This document shows, piece by piece, positions 45,356 to 57,023 of a stretch of DNA of 64,000 bases. The translations under genes and the position numbers were made by a program. The stretch comes from Hevea brasiliensis (lineage: Eukaryota > Streptophyta > Magnoliopsida > Malpighiales > Euphorbiaceae), in assembly GCF_030052815.1 (NCBI RefSeq), contig NC_079510.1, forward strand, positions 31,697,823 to 31,761,822, given 5' to 3'. Numbering within the stretch: the first letter of the stretch is position 1; each line of letters starts with the position of its first letter. The notes under the pieces are model-generated. The model was not told the DNA's origin. It saw only the letters and a list, made by a program, of their open reading frames with translations, and made no database searches.

Positions 45356-46375
45356 GAGGGAAATCGCACTTGGACTTCACCCTATCCCCTATAGTAGGGC
45401 ATAACTTTAAGAGAACTCCCTCAACATGAATGGATATGACAGTCAGAGCATCACTTCACCATGGAATAACCTTTTTAGTATACCTTTAAATCTTAGCCCT
45501 TAGTTTCGTAGATCAAGTTTTCACCATCAGATTTGAGTTATTTAAATCATTTTAGTATATTTCAATCTTTACTATTGATTTTATTTGTAAGGATAAATCC
45601 TAGACCCTTGGATTAAAAAGTGATAAAGACAAATTTGGTACCCTTTAACCTCAACCCTTGATCTGATTTGTAAGGCACAATTCCCAACCTTTGGATCAGA
45701 GAAAGAAAAAACAAATGAGTCCTGATTTAATCCACACCCTTAATCACTGATCTCTTTAATTCCTGACCCTCGGATTTTATCCTTTTAAATCTTAACCTTT
45801 CTTTTTCCATCTTGAATCCTGACCCTCCATTTTAGGGCTTTTACTCCCTATAATTGCCAAAAGTTTTATTGTTAAAGGGGCCTTTTTTTGAAATTTTGAA
45901 AGTAAAAGGGAAGAGAATAGAGAAAGGGTCTTTAGAAATGCTAGTTTTCTAAAGAATCTCCTCACTCTCAAAAAACGATTCTCAGAACTCCCACGTTTCC
46001 TATTGAAAAATCCCAACCTCTTTCAAAAGGATCGTACTCTAGCTCGTCACTTCGAAAATGCTAATTTGATAGGGTTTTCTCTTATAGCTTCATCTCTTTG
46101 TAAGCACAAGATGTCAAAAGAGTCCACTATCCTGCCATTATTAAAGCTCATTAAAGGTTAAAATTTCTTTGAGGTTATTTACCATGCTCTCTTTGAATAA
46201 ATATGTGTATAGTTCAGTTATGAGCAAGCCCCGCTTTATAGCTCCGCCATGTAGGCTTGAATCCGAACACTCTCTCTCCTTTCACATTTCAATTATCTTT
46301 ATGATGCATTGAGTCTCTCTAGTATTTTATCCTGCTGAACTCTTAGGAGAATAAGGTTAAGATTGACAATGGTCA

Positions 46376-46867
46376 AAATACTTCTTCCACAAATATTACA
46401 TTTTCATTGAAGTACCCCATAAATATCACATTGTTGATTAAAACATTTTATTATATTTAAATATTATCTTTTGGTATTATATTGTAAGTATCTCATTGTT
46501 ATTTTTTTGAAAGAGTTTGGAGACAATGCTTATGGCATTGCATTAGTTTATAAAGTTTTATAAAAACTAGCATTATTTGACGGAATTGTTGATTCAATAT
46601 TCTAATATGTTTAGTGATTCTGGATGTATTTGAGTAATAACAAATGATCATGTTATTTTCTCCAAAAGATAGTGTACTCATTCCTCTCATTTCTTAAAAT
46701 GAACTTACAATAAAATAATATCTTATAATATAATATTTTTATGGTGTGGGGTTTGAGGGGAGAGTCTTTTCCTTGAATGCTCCCTAAATGTTTATTCAAA
46801 AAATATGCAGCTTTCTTTTTTCACATCCTTAGGTCTAAGGAAAAGTTTTCCTTAGGTCTATGTTAAA
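46376..46867. other. Unassigned AT-rich spacer between Tat-1 and Athila-1
   Basis: About 490 bp with no gene, no clear repeat and no match to the other LTRs in the window. It may be flanking genomic DNA or part of a wrongly bounded LTR. Confidence 0.5.
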
Positions 46868-48426
46868 TGTTGATAAGTGCATAATTTATTAATTTTACTC
46901 CAATCACATTTAGTGTTTCTAGTATGTTTTTATGCATAATTCAGTTGATTAAAGTATATTTAATCATTTAGGCATATTTTTAGATAGTTGTTGGAAAAAT
47001 TATATTAAATGGAAAAATTTTTAGTATTTGACATTTGCTGTATTTTTCAGGTATTTCTAAAGTTGTGGGTCTCTAAAATGAGTGCTATTTAATTCATTGA
47101 AAAGCTAAGATAAAGCACTACAAATGATAAAGAGAGACCAAAGCTCAAATCAGTCTCCAAGGTCGACAAAATGAGCTATGGATCTATTACAAAACCCCAT
47201 AATTGATGTGTCACGACCAGTTTCAGTGTTTATTTTGTATCTGGAGTTCCAACTGTCCAACTGAAGCAAGCCCAAGCCCAATTGAACCTTAAGAGCTATC
47301 TCTACAACTTTTATGAGGGGCTGGATGAGAGATGAGGCCATTTTAATTGTAAAAAATGGCAATAAAATCGTCACTATGGGCTGGACCGTCTGTCTAAACC
47401 AGTCCCAGTTTTTAGGCCATAACTTGGGCTGTAGACCTCGGATTTAGGCAAATGAGTACCCGTTGGAAAGCTAAGAAATAGGGCTACAACTTTCCTGAAG
47501 AAGGCATAGACAGATTCAGAAAGGAAGTCACTGAAAATTGGCCTTGATTTTAGAGACGTGAATGCAGGCTAAAAATCTATCTTTTGAATTTCAAAACTTT
47601 TCCTAGTTTGATTCCTATCTTTGGGATTAGGTTTTTTATTATAAATAAGTCTTTGGGCAGTAGCTAAAACACATCCCATTCAGACCTTCATTCTCCATAG
47701 AAGACATTCGTTCTCCATTCTCTTTTTAGATTTCTTCTTTATTTTTCTTTATTTTTCTGTAAGCCATGAACATGAGTGGCTAAGTTTTTAATTCAGTTCA
47801 AGGGATTCAAGTCTTTGCTTGATTTGTGAGACTAGGTTCTTAATTTAATTTATGTCTTTTTGAATATCTATTATTTTCTGATTTCATTGTCTTTTATCTA
47901 TTGAATAATTTGCTAAAAAGGCCTATTAGTTAATTGTTTGATGTGAACAATTGCTAGTTCATCTTCATAATCCATAATTATTGTGTAAGATTGAACATGA
48001 GTAGTAATTAGGTTTTATTGATTATGATCCCAGTTTTCGATAATAACCTAAGGAAATAATAGAGTGAATTAAATGATTTATGATTTATAAATTGTTGTTC
48101 AGCTTAACTACTTCCTATTCTTAAAGTAGTTATTAATTTGATGAGGATTGCTTAATACCAATTCAGTTAATAATTAGAGTCGACAAGAATGCTGGACTCT
48201 AATTGATGAGTATAGGGATATTAGGGATTTTACCTAGCTGTTTGGTAAGCCTACGTTAAGTATTCAATAAGAGATAATTGTATTTTATTTATCTATGATC
48301 AAATCAATGCATTAGAATGCGAATTACCTTGGACTAAAGTTTGTTTAATTCGAGAGTTTCTTATTTAATTTTATATCTTAATTTTGGATTTTTGATTTCT
48401 TCTTTGGATTGCGAATTAACCCCCCC
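46868..48426 (+). repeat. Athila-1 5' LTR, left part
   Basis: It begins TGTTGATAAGTGCATAATTT and runs to a C-run where Tekay-A copy 2 is inserted; it resumes at 63500. It includes GGCCATAACTTGGGCTG and CTACAACTTTCCTGAAGAAG (47415-47502), a module also found in the Tekay LTRs. The Athila-type primer site after the right part identifies it as a 5' LTR. The outer boundary is approximate. Confidence 0.7.
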
Positions 48427-48571
48427 TGTAACACTCGTATTTGCATAGCCTGGTACATTTCACTATTCCGGGGACCGGTGTCGGTCCGGACAATTAAGAA
48501 GATTAGAAACATATCTAAGACAACTAGATAAGCCCTGAATACAAATAATTAGTAATTATCAATCAGTTAAG

Positions 48572-48579
48572 TATAAATA
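48572..48579 (+). promoter_or_regulatory. Candidate TATA box of Tekay-A
   Basis: TATAAATA, 145 bp into the LTR. The same box is at 56996-57003 in the 3' LTR, and TATAAAG is in the matching place in copy 1. It would put the RNA start about 30 bases downstream, at the 5S-like block. Confidence 0.5.
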
Positions 48580-48599
48580 AGAAAAACAAAACATAAGAG

Positions 48600-48656
48600 G
48601 TTAAATGAGTCGAGAGACACAGCGATGGGTGACCTTCTCGGGAAGGATTACGAGGT
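48600..48656 (+). promoter_or_regulatory. 5S-rRNA-like block in Tekay-A copy 2 5' LTR
   Basis: GTTAAATGAGTCGAGAGA, then CAGCGATGGGTGACCTTCTC, GGGAAGG and CGAGGT. Plant 5S rRNA has, from about base 51, GTTAA, then CGAGAGT, then GATGGGTGACCTCCTGGGAAG, so the order and much of the spacing agree. Confidence 0.55.
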
Positions 48657-51600
48657 CAATTTAAACTCAATTTTCGAACCGTAAAATGTGACGTCACGAT
48701 TCTTAGGACTATTGAAAACACAGTGGAAAAGAGAATATCATAAAAAAGAATTGTTAAGCCGGTTAAATAATTAGTCAGGGATCCGAAAGAAATATTTAAT
48801 AATTTACAAATAGGATCGAACCGGCGAGGGACAATTTGGTCAATTGACCCCTAGAGCTGACTCCTGACCTAACTGTCAAATAAAATCGAAGAAAAGAAAA
48901 GTTTGGGATCAAGAATTAAAATGAAGAACTAAAGAAAAATAAATGAAAAAAAAAAGAGAAAAAGAAAAAGTTGATAAAGTTTATTACATTATACATGACA
49001 TCATGCATGATGCAATAAACTTAATAATAAAGAATTTAAAATTATAGGATAATTGTGAATTAATTAAGATTAAAAATACAAAAAAAGAAAAGAAAAGAAA
49101 AAAAATTATGTTGTCTTCTTCCCTCACCCAAGCCGGCTCCCTCTCTCTCTCTAAGCTCCCTCACTTCACCTCCATTAAAGCTCATTTTGAGCTTGAAGAA
49201 ACCATAAATTTAGCCATAGAAAGTGTAAACTCCTTAGTTAAACCTTGTGTTTGAGCTTTGAAAACAAGATTGAAGAAGCAAAGAAAAGAAAAAAAAGAAG
49301 AGAATTGAAGAAATTGGAGAATTCAAATCCAAGAGGAGGTAAGCAATCTAATTTGAAAATTTTAGTTTATTAGTTGTGTTTGTAGCTTAACTAATCTAGA
49401 ACTCAACTTAAAAATCAAAAGAAAAAATCTTTGGAGGACCAATTGTGAATTTCGGCTAGCTAGGGTTTAGGTTTGAGAATGAATGATTTTAATGCAAATT
49501 ATGAAGTAGTTAAGTGTGAATGAGTGTATAAGTACTAAGTGTGCATTTAAATTTCATCAAATGAGCTAAACATGAAAGTTAGGGTTTTGACATAGGGTTT
49601 GGGAGATAAAAATTTGAGAATTGGTCAAATAATGTGTTTGACCTTACCTAAGTTGAAAAATGGCCATGTATGACCAATTATGATGTGTAAGAAGTGTTAG
49701 AACCAAATTGAAATTCGGATTGGTTATGGACATTCTGCAAGCAGCATGACCAAAGTCCCTTTTAGGGATCAAAACTAAAAATTTACCCACCCAATTGGTG
49801 TGAGGCTAATTGGGAATGAAACTGAATACAAAATGTCACATTTTTCATTTAGGAATCATGCCTAGAAAGTGACCATAACTTAGCGAACAATTAGGCCAAA
49901 TCCGGAATTGGGCAAACTAACCTGTACAAAAATGACCAAATAAACAGTAGTTATGTAAATGACCATAACTTAGTCTAGGAAGGTCCAAATGACCTAAATT
50001 TTATACCAAAAGAAAGCTGAGACATAGCCCTATAACTTTCATAAAGAAAACAAATCCAAATTTTGACCATAAGCTGTCCAAAAACTCACCTGCAGTCAAC
50101 CCACAAAAACTGCCATTAACCAGTAAATGGCCAGAATTTTGGGTAACACCAAATCCGGCCAGCCATGTTCAAATGGCCATAACTAAGGCTACAAAACTCC
50201 AAATAGAGTGATTCAAAAAGGAAAATAAATTTAAGACAATAAAGAACAACTTTTATGAAGAATACTTAGCCAAATTACCACAGCAATATGACCAATGGAA
50301 CAGTGCAAAATAGGGTACCAAATCTGAAATTTTAGAATTTCACCTAAGAGACTTAAGATTTGAGGACAACAATCAAAACCAACAAGTTGAGTAACCAAAA
50401 TGTGATACGTGGGTGAAATTAGAATTCTCATACCTATTAAACATTAGAAAGTCAACAAGTTGACTTGAATAGTATCATGAATAGTAACCCCAAAATACAA
50501 ATTTCAAATAACGTCAAATTAAGTATATTAAAGTTAGATTTGAAATTATTTTTGGACTTATGATAATTTATGGTACTGAAACACTGTAAAATTGTGTTTC
50601 AGTAGAAAAGAATATCGAGAAAGAACCCCACCAAGAGGCGACTCATATAAGGTTTGTGCACAACATAAACATTCTTTAAAATTTCTTTGCAAAGCGCATG
50701 AAATGATTTGTGGTTTATTTATATAACAAAATAATGATTGAAATGTACACTATACTTTTGATCTAAATTATTGAAAATTTGATGATATGTGATTTAATTG
50801 TCAATAAATGATTGGCAAATTGATAAGATAGTTTTGAAACCACAGTGTCATGACTATATATTTGAATGTCTCACTAGCATGACTAGTGGGAGAAATTAGT
50901 TTCGGATTTTGATTCCTTATCTGGCTGAAGTGTTGAAGTGTGTGCCAGTAGAAGAAGAAATTTGAATGGGTACTCATAGTTTGAGCTTGCTAGCCTTGTG
51001 ATTTCTCATAAGCCTCCGGCTATTGAGATGAATATGTTTCGAATGGCATGATATAACTGTGTGTTTTTATAAAATTAATTTGAGAATTCCTAAATGAAAT
51101 TGTTAGACTAAAAGTTTATAAATCATGTTTTGCATGTCTTTCATTTTCAGCAATGTGTTTGAATAAGTATGATTTGAATTATACATAAATGTTATTTTAG
51201 TATGTCGTTCACTACTGAGTCATAGTACTCAACGATGGTTGTTATTGCTGTCGCAGATATAGAGACTAGAGGAGCAGCAAAGTGAGCTGCTAAGGATTGT
51301 AGAGCCACCTTTCCTGAAGTTTTGTCGGGTATATTTTATACCTTGATTGTAAAAATTATGTTGATGTATGTAAATGTATGTAAATGTAGAAAATGGTCAT
51401 GAGCAGTTGTATAAAGTTTATAATAATATTAGTTTGGATTTTTCTAATGTAAATTCGGGTTTGATGAATGTGAATTGTTTTAACTTTAATGAAATATGAA
51501 TGAAATTATTTTGTTTTAATTTGAATAAAATTACTTAGTATTATTTTGGATGATATTGAATTGGAAATTATTGATTTGAATTTTAGAATTTGAGAAATGA

Positions 51601-51966
51601 TATTGAAATTTGTTGTGGTGGATATTGAAGTTGTTGAGTTGATGAGATAAATCATTGGAAGTTTTTTTTTTTTTTTAGGTATTTGAAGAATAGTTTTATC
51701 AAAATACAGATGGCACTCTGCCGAAATTTTTCTAAAATTTGCGAAAAAATAAAAAGGGACAAAAATTTTAACTAGTTTTCAAACTCTAATTAAATATTTT
51801 AATACCTATTAGAAAATGCTCACCACTTCTAAAAAGTAAAAAAATGATTTTAAAATCCCCTGTAGGGTATTTAATGAGTTATCGGTAGGTGAAGTTCGAT
51901 AGTTCATTAGGTATTCTACGGGATCATATTATGCTTTACAGAGGGGTAAGGTGTGACATGTTTTAG

Positions 51967-51978
51967 TGGTATTAGAGC
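51967..51978 (+). other. Primer binding site of Tekay-A copy 2
   Basis: TGGTATTAGAGC, one change from the initiator Met-tRNA complement TGGTATCAGAGC, eight bases after the 5' LTR. Confidence 0.88.
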
Positions 51979-52148
51979 AAATTTTTTTAAAGTATGTTTT
52001 AACTTGCAAATTTGTGTCTTTTCTTTGATAAGTACAACTGCTCAATGTCCTTATTTGTTACATAAAGTGCATTACACCATAAATATGAACTAACGGAGGG
52101 AATTTCCTTGTGTTATTTGTTCAGGAGATATTCTAACTCCAAACTGAA

Positions 52149-53215
52149 ATGGAAGAAGGGGATCACTCTGTTGAGCAGTCTGTAGAGGCTGAGGCCCAAG
52201 GGGAAGCCCCAGCTCTCCATAATATCAGTGGGTTAGTAGCACCAACCCTAAAAATGCTGTTGTTTCCTGCACAGTTCGCACAACAGATGGTTGCAATGCT
52301 TCAACAAATGGCTGGGGGCATGCCTACTCAAGCTCCACCCCAGACTTCTGTGGTGCAACCTCAAGCTCCAGTCAGATAATATGACAAGCTGTTGAAATAT
52401 GGGGTGACAGAATTCAATGGTACAATAGACCCTTTAGAGGCAGAGCAGTGGCTAGAGAGGATGGACCGAGTGTTCAAGAAACTACACTGCCCAGATGAAC
52501 TAAATTTCGAGTATTTAGTATCGCTACTGCAAGGGGAAGCTTATGACTGGTGGAAGACCATCCCCCACAGCTTGACAGAACTGCCAGTATTGATCGAGGA
52601 CGACTTCATCAGAGAGTTCAGACAGAAATACGTCCCAGATGCATATGTAGATCAGAAATTGTAAGAGTTTCTGAGTCTGAAGCACAGGAATACATCAGTG
52701 GCAGAGTATGAGAGGGAGTTCTCCTGCTTAAGCCACTATGCTGGGAGTCTCCTGTCTACCAACAAAGAAAGGTGCATGAGATTTGAGACTAGTTTGAAGC
52801 CCAGTTTGAGGATGCAAGTAGTGGGATTCAGACACAGCAACTTCTCTGAGCTCATCTATCAGGCACTTGAGTTGGAAAGGATTGAATTAGAAGCGACGCT
52901 AGCAAAAGAAAATTCAGAGAAAGCTGAAAAATCAGAGAAAGATAAGGGGGAAAAGTCAGTAGAACAAAGTCCAAGTGGTACCTTTAGAAAGAAGAAGAAA
53001 TTTGGGCACCTAGCAGAGGTCGAGGTGGAAGGTTTGGAAGGGGCAGATTCTCTAGACAGAGACCCTCTAGGTCTGGTCAGAAATCGAGCAAGGGTTCACA
53101 TCCTCCCTGCCCCTGTGAGACTTATGGCAAGATTCAAGAGGGAGAATGTTATTAGGCAACAGGAGCTTGCTTTAACTGTGGAGGCAAGGCCATCTTGCTA
53201 AGGACTGTACCAGTG
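52149..53215 (+). pseudogene. gag: Tekay-A copy 2 gag
   Basis: ATG at 52149 (MEEGDHSVEQSVEAEAQGEA). One frame continues through two stops (52377-52379 and TAA 52662-52664) with the gag core YGVTEFNGTIDPLEAEQWLE, VFKKLHCPDELNFEYLVSLL, AYDWWKTIPHSL, FIREFRQKYVPDAY and AEYEREFSCLSHYAGSLLST, then the Lys/Glu stretch. A frameshift near 53000 replaces the basic RGR region. The zinc knuckle CFNCGG has both first Cys residues but loses frame before the His. The second stop matches the stop at codon 172 in copy 1. Confidence 0.9.
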
Positions 53216-53389
53216 CCCCTAGATTTGGTCCAGCTCCTACTACTGTAGAAGGGTCTATTCAGAGTCCTACTACTAGAGATTCACAATCGGTTAGCAGAGA
53301 AAGAGGCAAAGGTAGAGGCAATACTTTTGGCAGTCAGGGTACTGTTAGCTAGTCATCACAAGGGAGTGCTCCAGCCAGGGTTTACACTA

Positions 53390-53910
53390 TGAGATAGTGG
53401 GAAGAGACTGAGACTTCCGATGTTGTAGCCGGTACATTCTCTATCTCTGATCAAAATGTATTTGTACTGTTTGATCCAGTTTCAACCCACTCATATGTTA
53501 GTGATAGCATAGTCAGTTCACTTGCTATTCTATGTGTCAAAATGGATTTTGAGGTGCTAGTAACTAGTCCATTAGGACAAGAGGCCCGGGTCAACAGAAT
53601 CTATAGAGATTGTCCTTTGGTGATCCAAGGACACACTTTTCTGTCAGATTTGATTGAAATGCCCTTCAGAGATTATGATATCATCTTGGGCATGGATTAG
53701 TTAGCCAGGCATCACACCATAATTGAGTGTAGACCGAAGACAGTCACTTTCGGTCTCCCTCTGTACGGTGATGTGGTAATACATGGGGAAAGGCAGTTAC
53801 TACCATTAAACATCATTTCGGCTGCACTAGCCAGAAGGATGATCAGAAAGGGGTGTGAAGCATACTTGGCACATGTGATAGACACCCAAGTGGGGAGTCC
53901 AGCATTGAGG
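53390..53910 (+). pseudogene. pol: Tekay-A copy 2 aspartic protease region
   Basis: The active-site stretch reads VFVLFDPVSTHSYVSDSIVS; the D-S/T-G triad has become DPV, so catalysis is unlikely. DFEVLVTSPLGQEARVNRIY, IEMPFRDYDIILGMD then a TAG in place of the Trp codon, and [20 protein letters not shown] follow. It joins RT without a break after the stop. Between gag and this part (53216-53389) only degraded gag-like residues remain. Confidence 0.83.
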
Positions 53911-54800
53911 GACATCCCTACCATATGTGACTTTCCATATGTGTTTTCTGATGAATTGCTAGGATTACCTCCAGAAAGAGAGGTGCAGTTTGAGATTGAT
54001 GTTATGCCTGGTGTGGACCCAATCTCGATAACACCATACAGAATGGCACCAGCAGAATTGAAAGAGTTGAAAGTGCAGTTGCAAGAGCTGCTTAACAAGG
54101 GCTTTATCCGCCCTAGTGTGTCACCTTGGGGAGTGCCAGTATTGTTTGTAAAAAAGAAAGATGGCACTCTCCAGTTATGCATTAACTATCAGCAGTTGAA
54201 TAAGGTGATAATAAAGAATAGATACCCATTGCCCCGCATTGATGATTTGTTTGATCAGTTGAGGGGTGCAGCTGTATTCTCTAAAATTGACCTGAGGTCT
54301 GGTTATTATCAGCTAAAAGTGCAAGAGCAGAGTATTCCTAAAACTGCCTTTAGAACCTGCTATAGCCATTATGAGTTCTTGGTCATGCCATTCGAGTTAA
54401 CTAATGCTTCGGCTGCTTTTATGGATTTGATGAACACTATCTTCAGACCATACCTCGACCAGTTTGTTGTGATATTTATAGATGATATATTGGTTTATTC
54501 AAGGAATGCAGAAGAGCATGATAGACATCTATGGATTATACTGCAGACTTTGAGGGAGAAATAGCTATACGCCAAATTGTCAATGTGTGAATTTTGGCTA
54601 AAAGAAATATCCTCTTTGGGACATGTAGTATTGGTAGAGGGCATCAAGGTAGATCCAAGCAAGATAAAAGCTGTCCTTAATTAGAGACTACCCAGAAATA
54701 TCATGGAGATTCACAGTTTTCTGGGTTTAGCTGGATACTACCGTCAATTTATGAAGAGGCTTTCCATGTTGGTATCTCCATTGACTAAGCTACTTTGAAA
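53773..54800 (+). pseudogene. pol: Tekay-A copy 2 reverse transcriptase
   Basis: 263 open codons from 53773 cover the protease-RT linker and most of [62 protein letters not shown], motif [14 protein letters not shown] with Asp kept, and the FIDDILVYS catalytic box. A stop after TLREK (54562-54564) and others replacing Trp (54682-54684) and Arg (54796-54798) break the thumb and connection. The active site itself is intact, unlike copy 1. Confidence 0.9.
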
Positions 54801-54804
54801 AGAT

Positions 54805-55260
54805 ATGAAATTTCAGTGGACAGATAAATGCCAACAGAGTTTTGATGAGTTGAAGAAATATTTGACTGAAGCTCCAGTCCTTACTTTACCTATCCCGAGT
54901 AAAGAATACACAGTTTATAGCGATGCTTCTCACAATGGGTTAGGCTGTGTATTGATGCAAGAACGGAATATCATTGCCTATGCATCACGCCAGCTGAAAT
55001 CGCATGAGAGGAATTATCTGACACATGACTTAAAGCTTGCAGTATTGTGTTCGCTCTTAAGATCTGAAGACTCTATTTGTATGGGAAGAAGTGTTACATC
55101 TATATAGATCATAAGAGTTTGAAGTATCTGGGCACTTAGAAAGAGTTGAATTTGAGACAAAGGAGATGGTTAGAGTTAATAAAAGACTATGATTGTCTGA
55201 TAGACTATTAGCTAGGGAAAGCTAATGTGGTGGCTAACGCCATAAGTCACAAGACTATGG
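54805..55260 (+). pseudogene. pol: Tekay-A copy 2 RNase H (broken)
   Basis: [18 protein letters not shown] keeps the first Asp. [10 protein letters not shown] has Lys where the family has the catalytic Glu. A frameshift near 55040 follows, then [10 protein letters not shown], the TAG at 55137-55139 that copy 1 also has, [20 protein letters not shown], another stop, and NVVANAISHK where the last Asp is Asn. It is inactive on several counts. Confidence 0.87.
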
Positions 55261-56243
55261 CAAGTCTACAGGTTACTCCTTTATCTATGGTACATGAGTT
55301 GAGAGTATTACATACTAGCTTAGAGATTAATGATGAGGGGCAGACAGCAGTTACATGGCATGTACAGCCAGTGTTGATTGATCAGATCAAAATGGCTGCT
55401 CAAAATGATCAGAAGTATCAGAAGCTGTTGGAAGAAGTCAGACAGGGCAAGAAACCTGAGTTCTTAGTGAGAGATAATGGCCTATTGCTACACCAGCGCA
55501 AAATGTGGGTTCTTAATGACGTTAACTTGAGACAGATCATTTTGAAGGAAGCACATGAGTCTCCTTTTGTTATGCACCCTGGTGGCACAAAAATATATAG
55601 AGGGCTGAAAGAGCACTATTGGTGGATGGGTATGAAAAGAAATGTAGCAAAATTTATTTTCAAATGCCTAACTTGTCAGCAAGTGAAGGCAGAGCATCAA
55701 GTACCAGCTGGTTTGTTACATCCACTACCAGTACCGGAATGGAAATGGGAGAGAATAACTATGGATTTTGTGATGGGACTTCCGAGGACACAAAAGAGTC
55801 ATGATGCAGTATGGGTCATTGTTGATAGACTGACTAAGTCTGCTCATTTTCTGCCAGTACGGATGGACTACAGTTTAGAAAGATTGGCCAAGTTGTACAT
55901 TAATGAGATAGTAAGACTGCATAGAGTGCCAGTATCCATTGTATCTGATAGAGATCCTAGGTTCACTTTTAGATTCTAGGGTAATCTTCAGAGAGCCCTA
56001 GGATCTAGATTGAACTTCAGTACGGCATTCCACCCACAGATAAATGGCCAGTCTGAAAGGGTAATTCAGATCTTGGAAGATATGCTACGGGCTTGTGTGA
56101 TTGAATTTGAGGGCAGTTGGGACAGACACTTGCCTTTGATTAAGTTTGCTTACAACAAAAGCTACCAATCAAGCATTGGGATGCCTCCATATGAAGCTTT
56201 GTATGGCAGAAAGTGCATAACTCCCTGTGTTGGGATGAAGTAG
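55261..56243 (+). pseudogene. pol: Tekay-A copy 2 integrase
   Basis: 55227-55979 is one open stretch: zinc end (HESPFVMHPGGTKIYRGLKE, CLTCQQVKAEHQ), MDFVMGLPRTQKSHDAVWVI (first Asp), RLTKSAHFLPVRMDYSLERL and VSIVSDRDPRFTFRF (second Asp). After a stop at 55977-55979 the frame shifts to NFSTAFHPQINGQSERVIQI with the catalytic Glu and DRHLPLIKFAYNKSYQSSIG. All three DDE residues are present but not in one frame. A one-base loss near 56220 ends it. Confidence 0.9.
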
Positions 56244-56299
56244 GTGAAAGGAAGATGATTGGGCCCAAAATTGCTCAGCAGACCGAGGAGAAGATCAGG

Positions 56300-56758
56300 G
56301 TGATTAGAGATTGACTTAAGACTGCATCAGACCGTCAGAAGTCCTATATTGATTTAAAGAGAAGGGATATTGAGTATGCAGTGGTTGAGAAAGTATTCTC
56401 CAAGGTTTTCCCTTGGAAGAAAATTATGAGATTCGGCAGAAAAGGGAAACTAAGTCCTCGTTTCATCGGGCCATATGAGGTTCTGGAAAGAGTGGGTCCT
56501 TTTACATATCGCTTGGCACTACCTCCAGAGTTTGAGAAGATACATAATGCTTTCCATGTGTCTATGTTGAGGAGGTATCGATCAGACCCATCTCACATAC
56601 TACCAGTGGAGGAAATTGAAGTGAATCCAGACCTCACATATGAGGAAGAACCCATAGAGATTCTGGCTTATAAGGTGAAGCAGCTACAGAACAAGCAGAT
56701 ACTGTTAGTGAAAGTGCTGTGGAACCATCATTCGGGCCAAGAAGCTACTTGGGAATGA
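56300..56758 (+). pseudogene. pol: Tekay-A copy 2 integrase C-terminal domain and chromodomain-like tail
   Basis: The open part from 56381 has KVFSKVFPWKKIMRFGRKGK, PRFIGPYEVLERVGPFTYRL and HNAFHVSMLRRYRSDPSHIL, then EEPIEILAYKVKQLQNKQIL and VKVLWNHHSGQEATWE up to a TGA at 56756-56758. The tail is as in copy 1. The frame upstream (56250-56380) is broken. Confidence 0.89.
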
Positions 56759-56837
56759 GAGGAGGACATGAGGAGACAGCACCCATAATTGTTTAGAGAC
56801 TGATACCAGGTAAAATTTCAAGACGAAATTTATTTTA

Positions 56838-56848
56838 AGGGGGGGAGA
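56838..56848 (+). other. Polypurine tract of Tekay-A copy 2
   Basis: AGGGGGGGAGA, just before the 3' LTR start at 56851. Confidence 0.88.
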
Positions 56849-57023
56849 ATTATAACACCCCTATTTACATAGCCTGGTATATTTCACTATTCCGGTGACC
56901 AGTGTCGGTCCGGACAATTAAGGGGATTAGAACCATATCTAAAACAACTAGATAAGCCATGAACACAAATAATTAGTAATTGTCAATTAGTTAAGTATAA
57001 ATAAGAAAAACAGAACATAAGAT

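Larger units (their letters stand above)
19118..46375 (+). mobile_element. Tat-1: Ty3/gypsy Tat-type element, split by Tekay-B; 5' end outside the window
   Basis: Plus-strand remnants in order: gag (19118-20830), protease (21500-22000), G-patch domain (22003-22503), then after Tekay-B the RT, RNase H, integrase (36619-40186), a repeat-rich 3' region, a polypurine tract (42368-42380) and a long 3' LTR from TGTAGACACC (42381). The protein motifs and the TGTAGACACC LTR start fit the Tat lineage. Tekay-A copy 1 cuts gag at 19117, so the 5' LTR must lie left of the window if the nesting is right. The right end at 46375 is a best guess. Confidence 0.82.
42381..46375 (+). repeat. 3' LTR of Tat-1 (right end approximate)
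   Basis: It starts TGTAGACACCATATTTC after the polypurine tract. The proposed end is GACAATGGTCA at 46375, chosen because it closes with CA after AACTCTTAGGAGAATAAGG, which resembles Tat LTR ends. No sister LTR is in the window, so the end is not proven. The span holds an antisense reading-frame relic (42760-44560) and a 62-bp tandem array (45078-45355). Confidence 0.55.
48427..51958 (+). repeat. 5' LTR of Tekay-A copy 2
   Basis: TGTAACACTCG...GGTGTGACA. It contains TATAAATA (48572-48579), the 5S-like block (48600-48656), the CCATAACTT module (49961-50051), a CT microsatellite (near 49141) and the hairpin at 51711-51723. The uninterrupted site GAAATGTACACTATAC near 50740 is the empty target of the solo LTR. 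Compared with the 3' LTR it lacks 17 bp near 50632. Confidence 0.94.

Noticed and set aside
48689..48696. TGACGTCA, a perfect bZIP (CRE-like) site in the Tekay-A 5' LTR
   Set aside because: Not kept in the other LTR copies (for example GTGACGCCGCGG in the 3' LTR), so probably chance.
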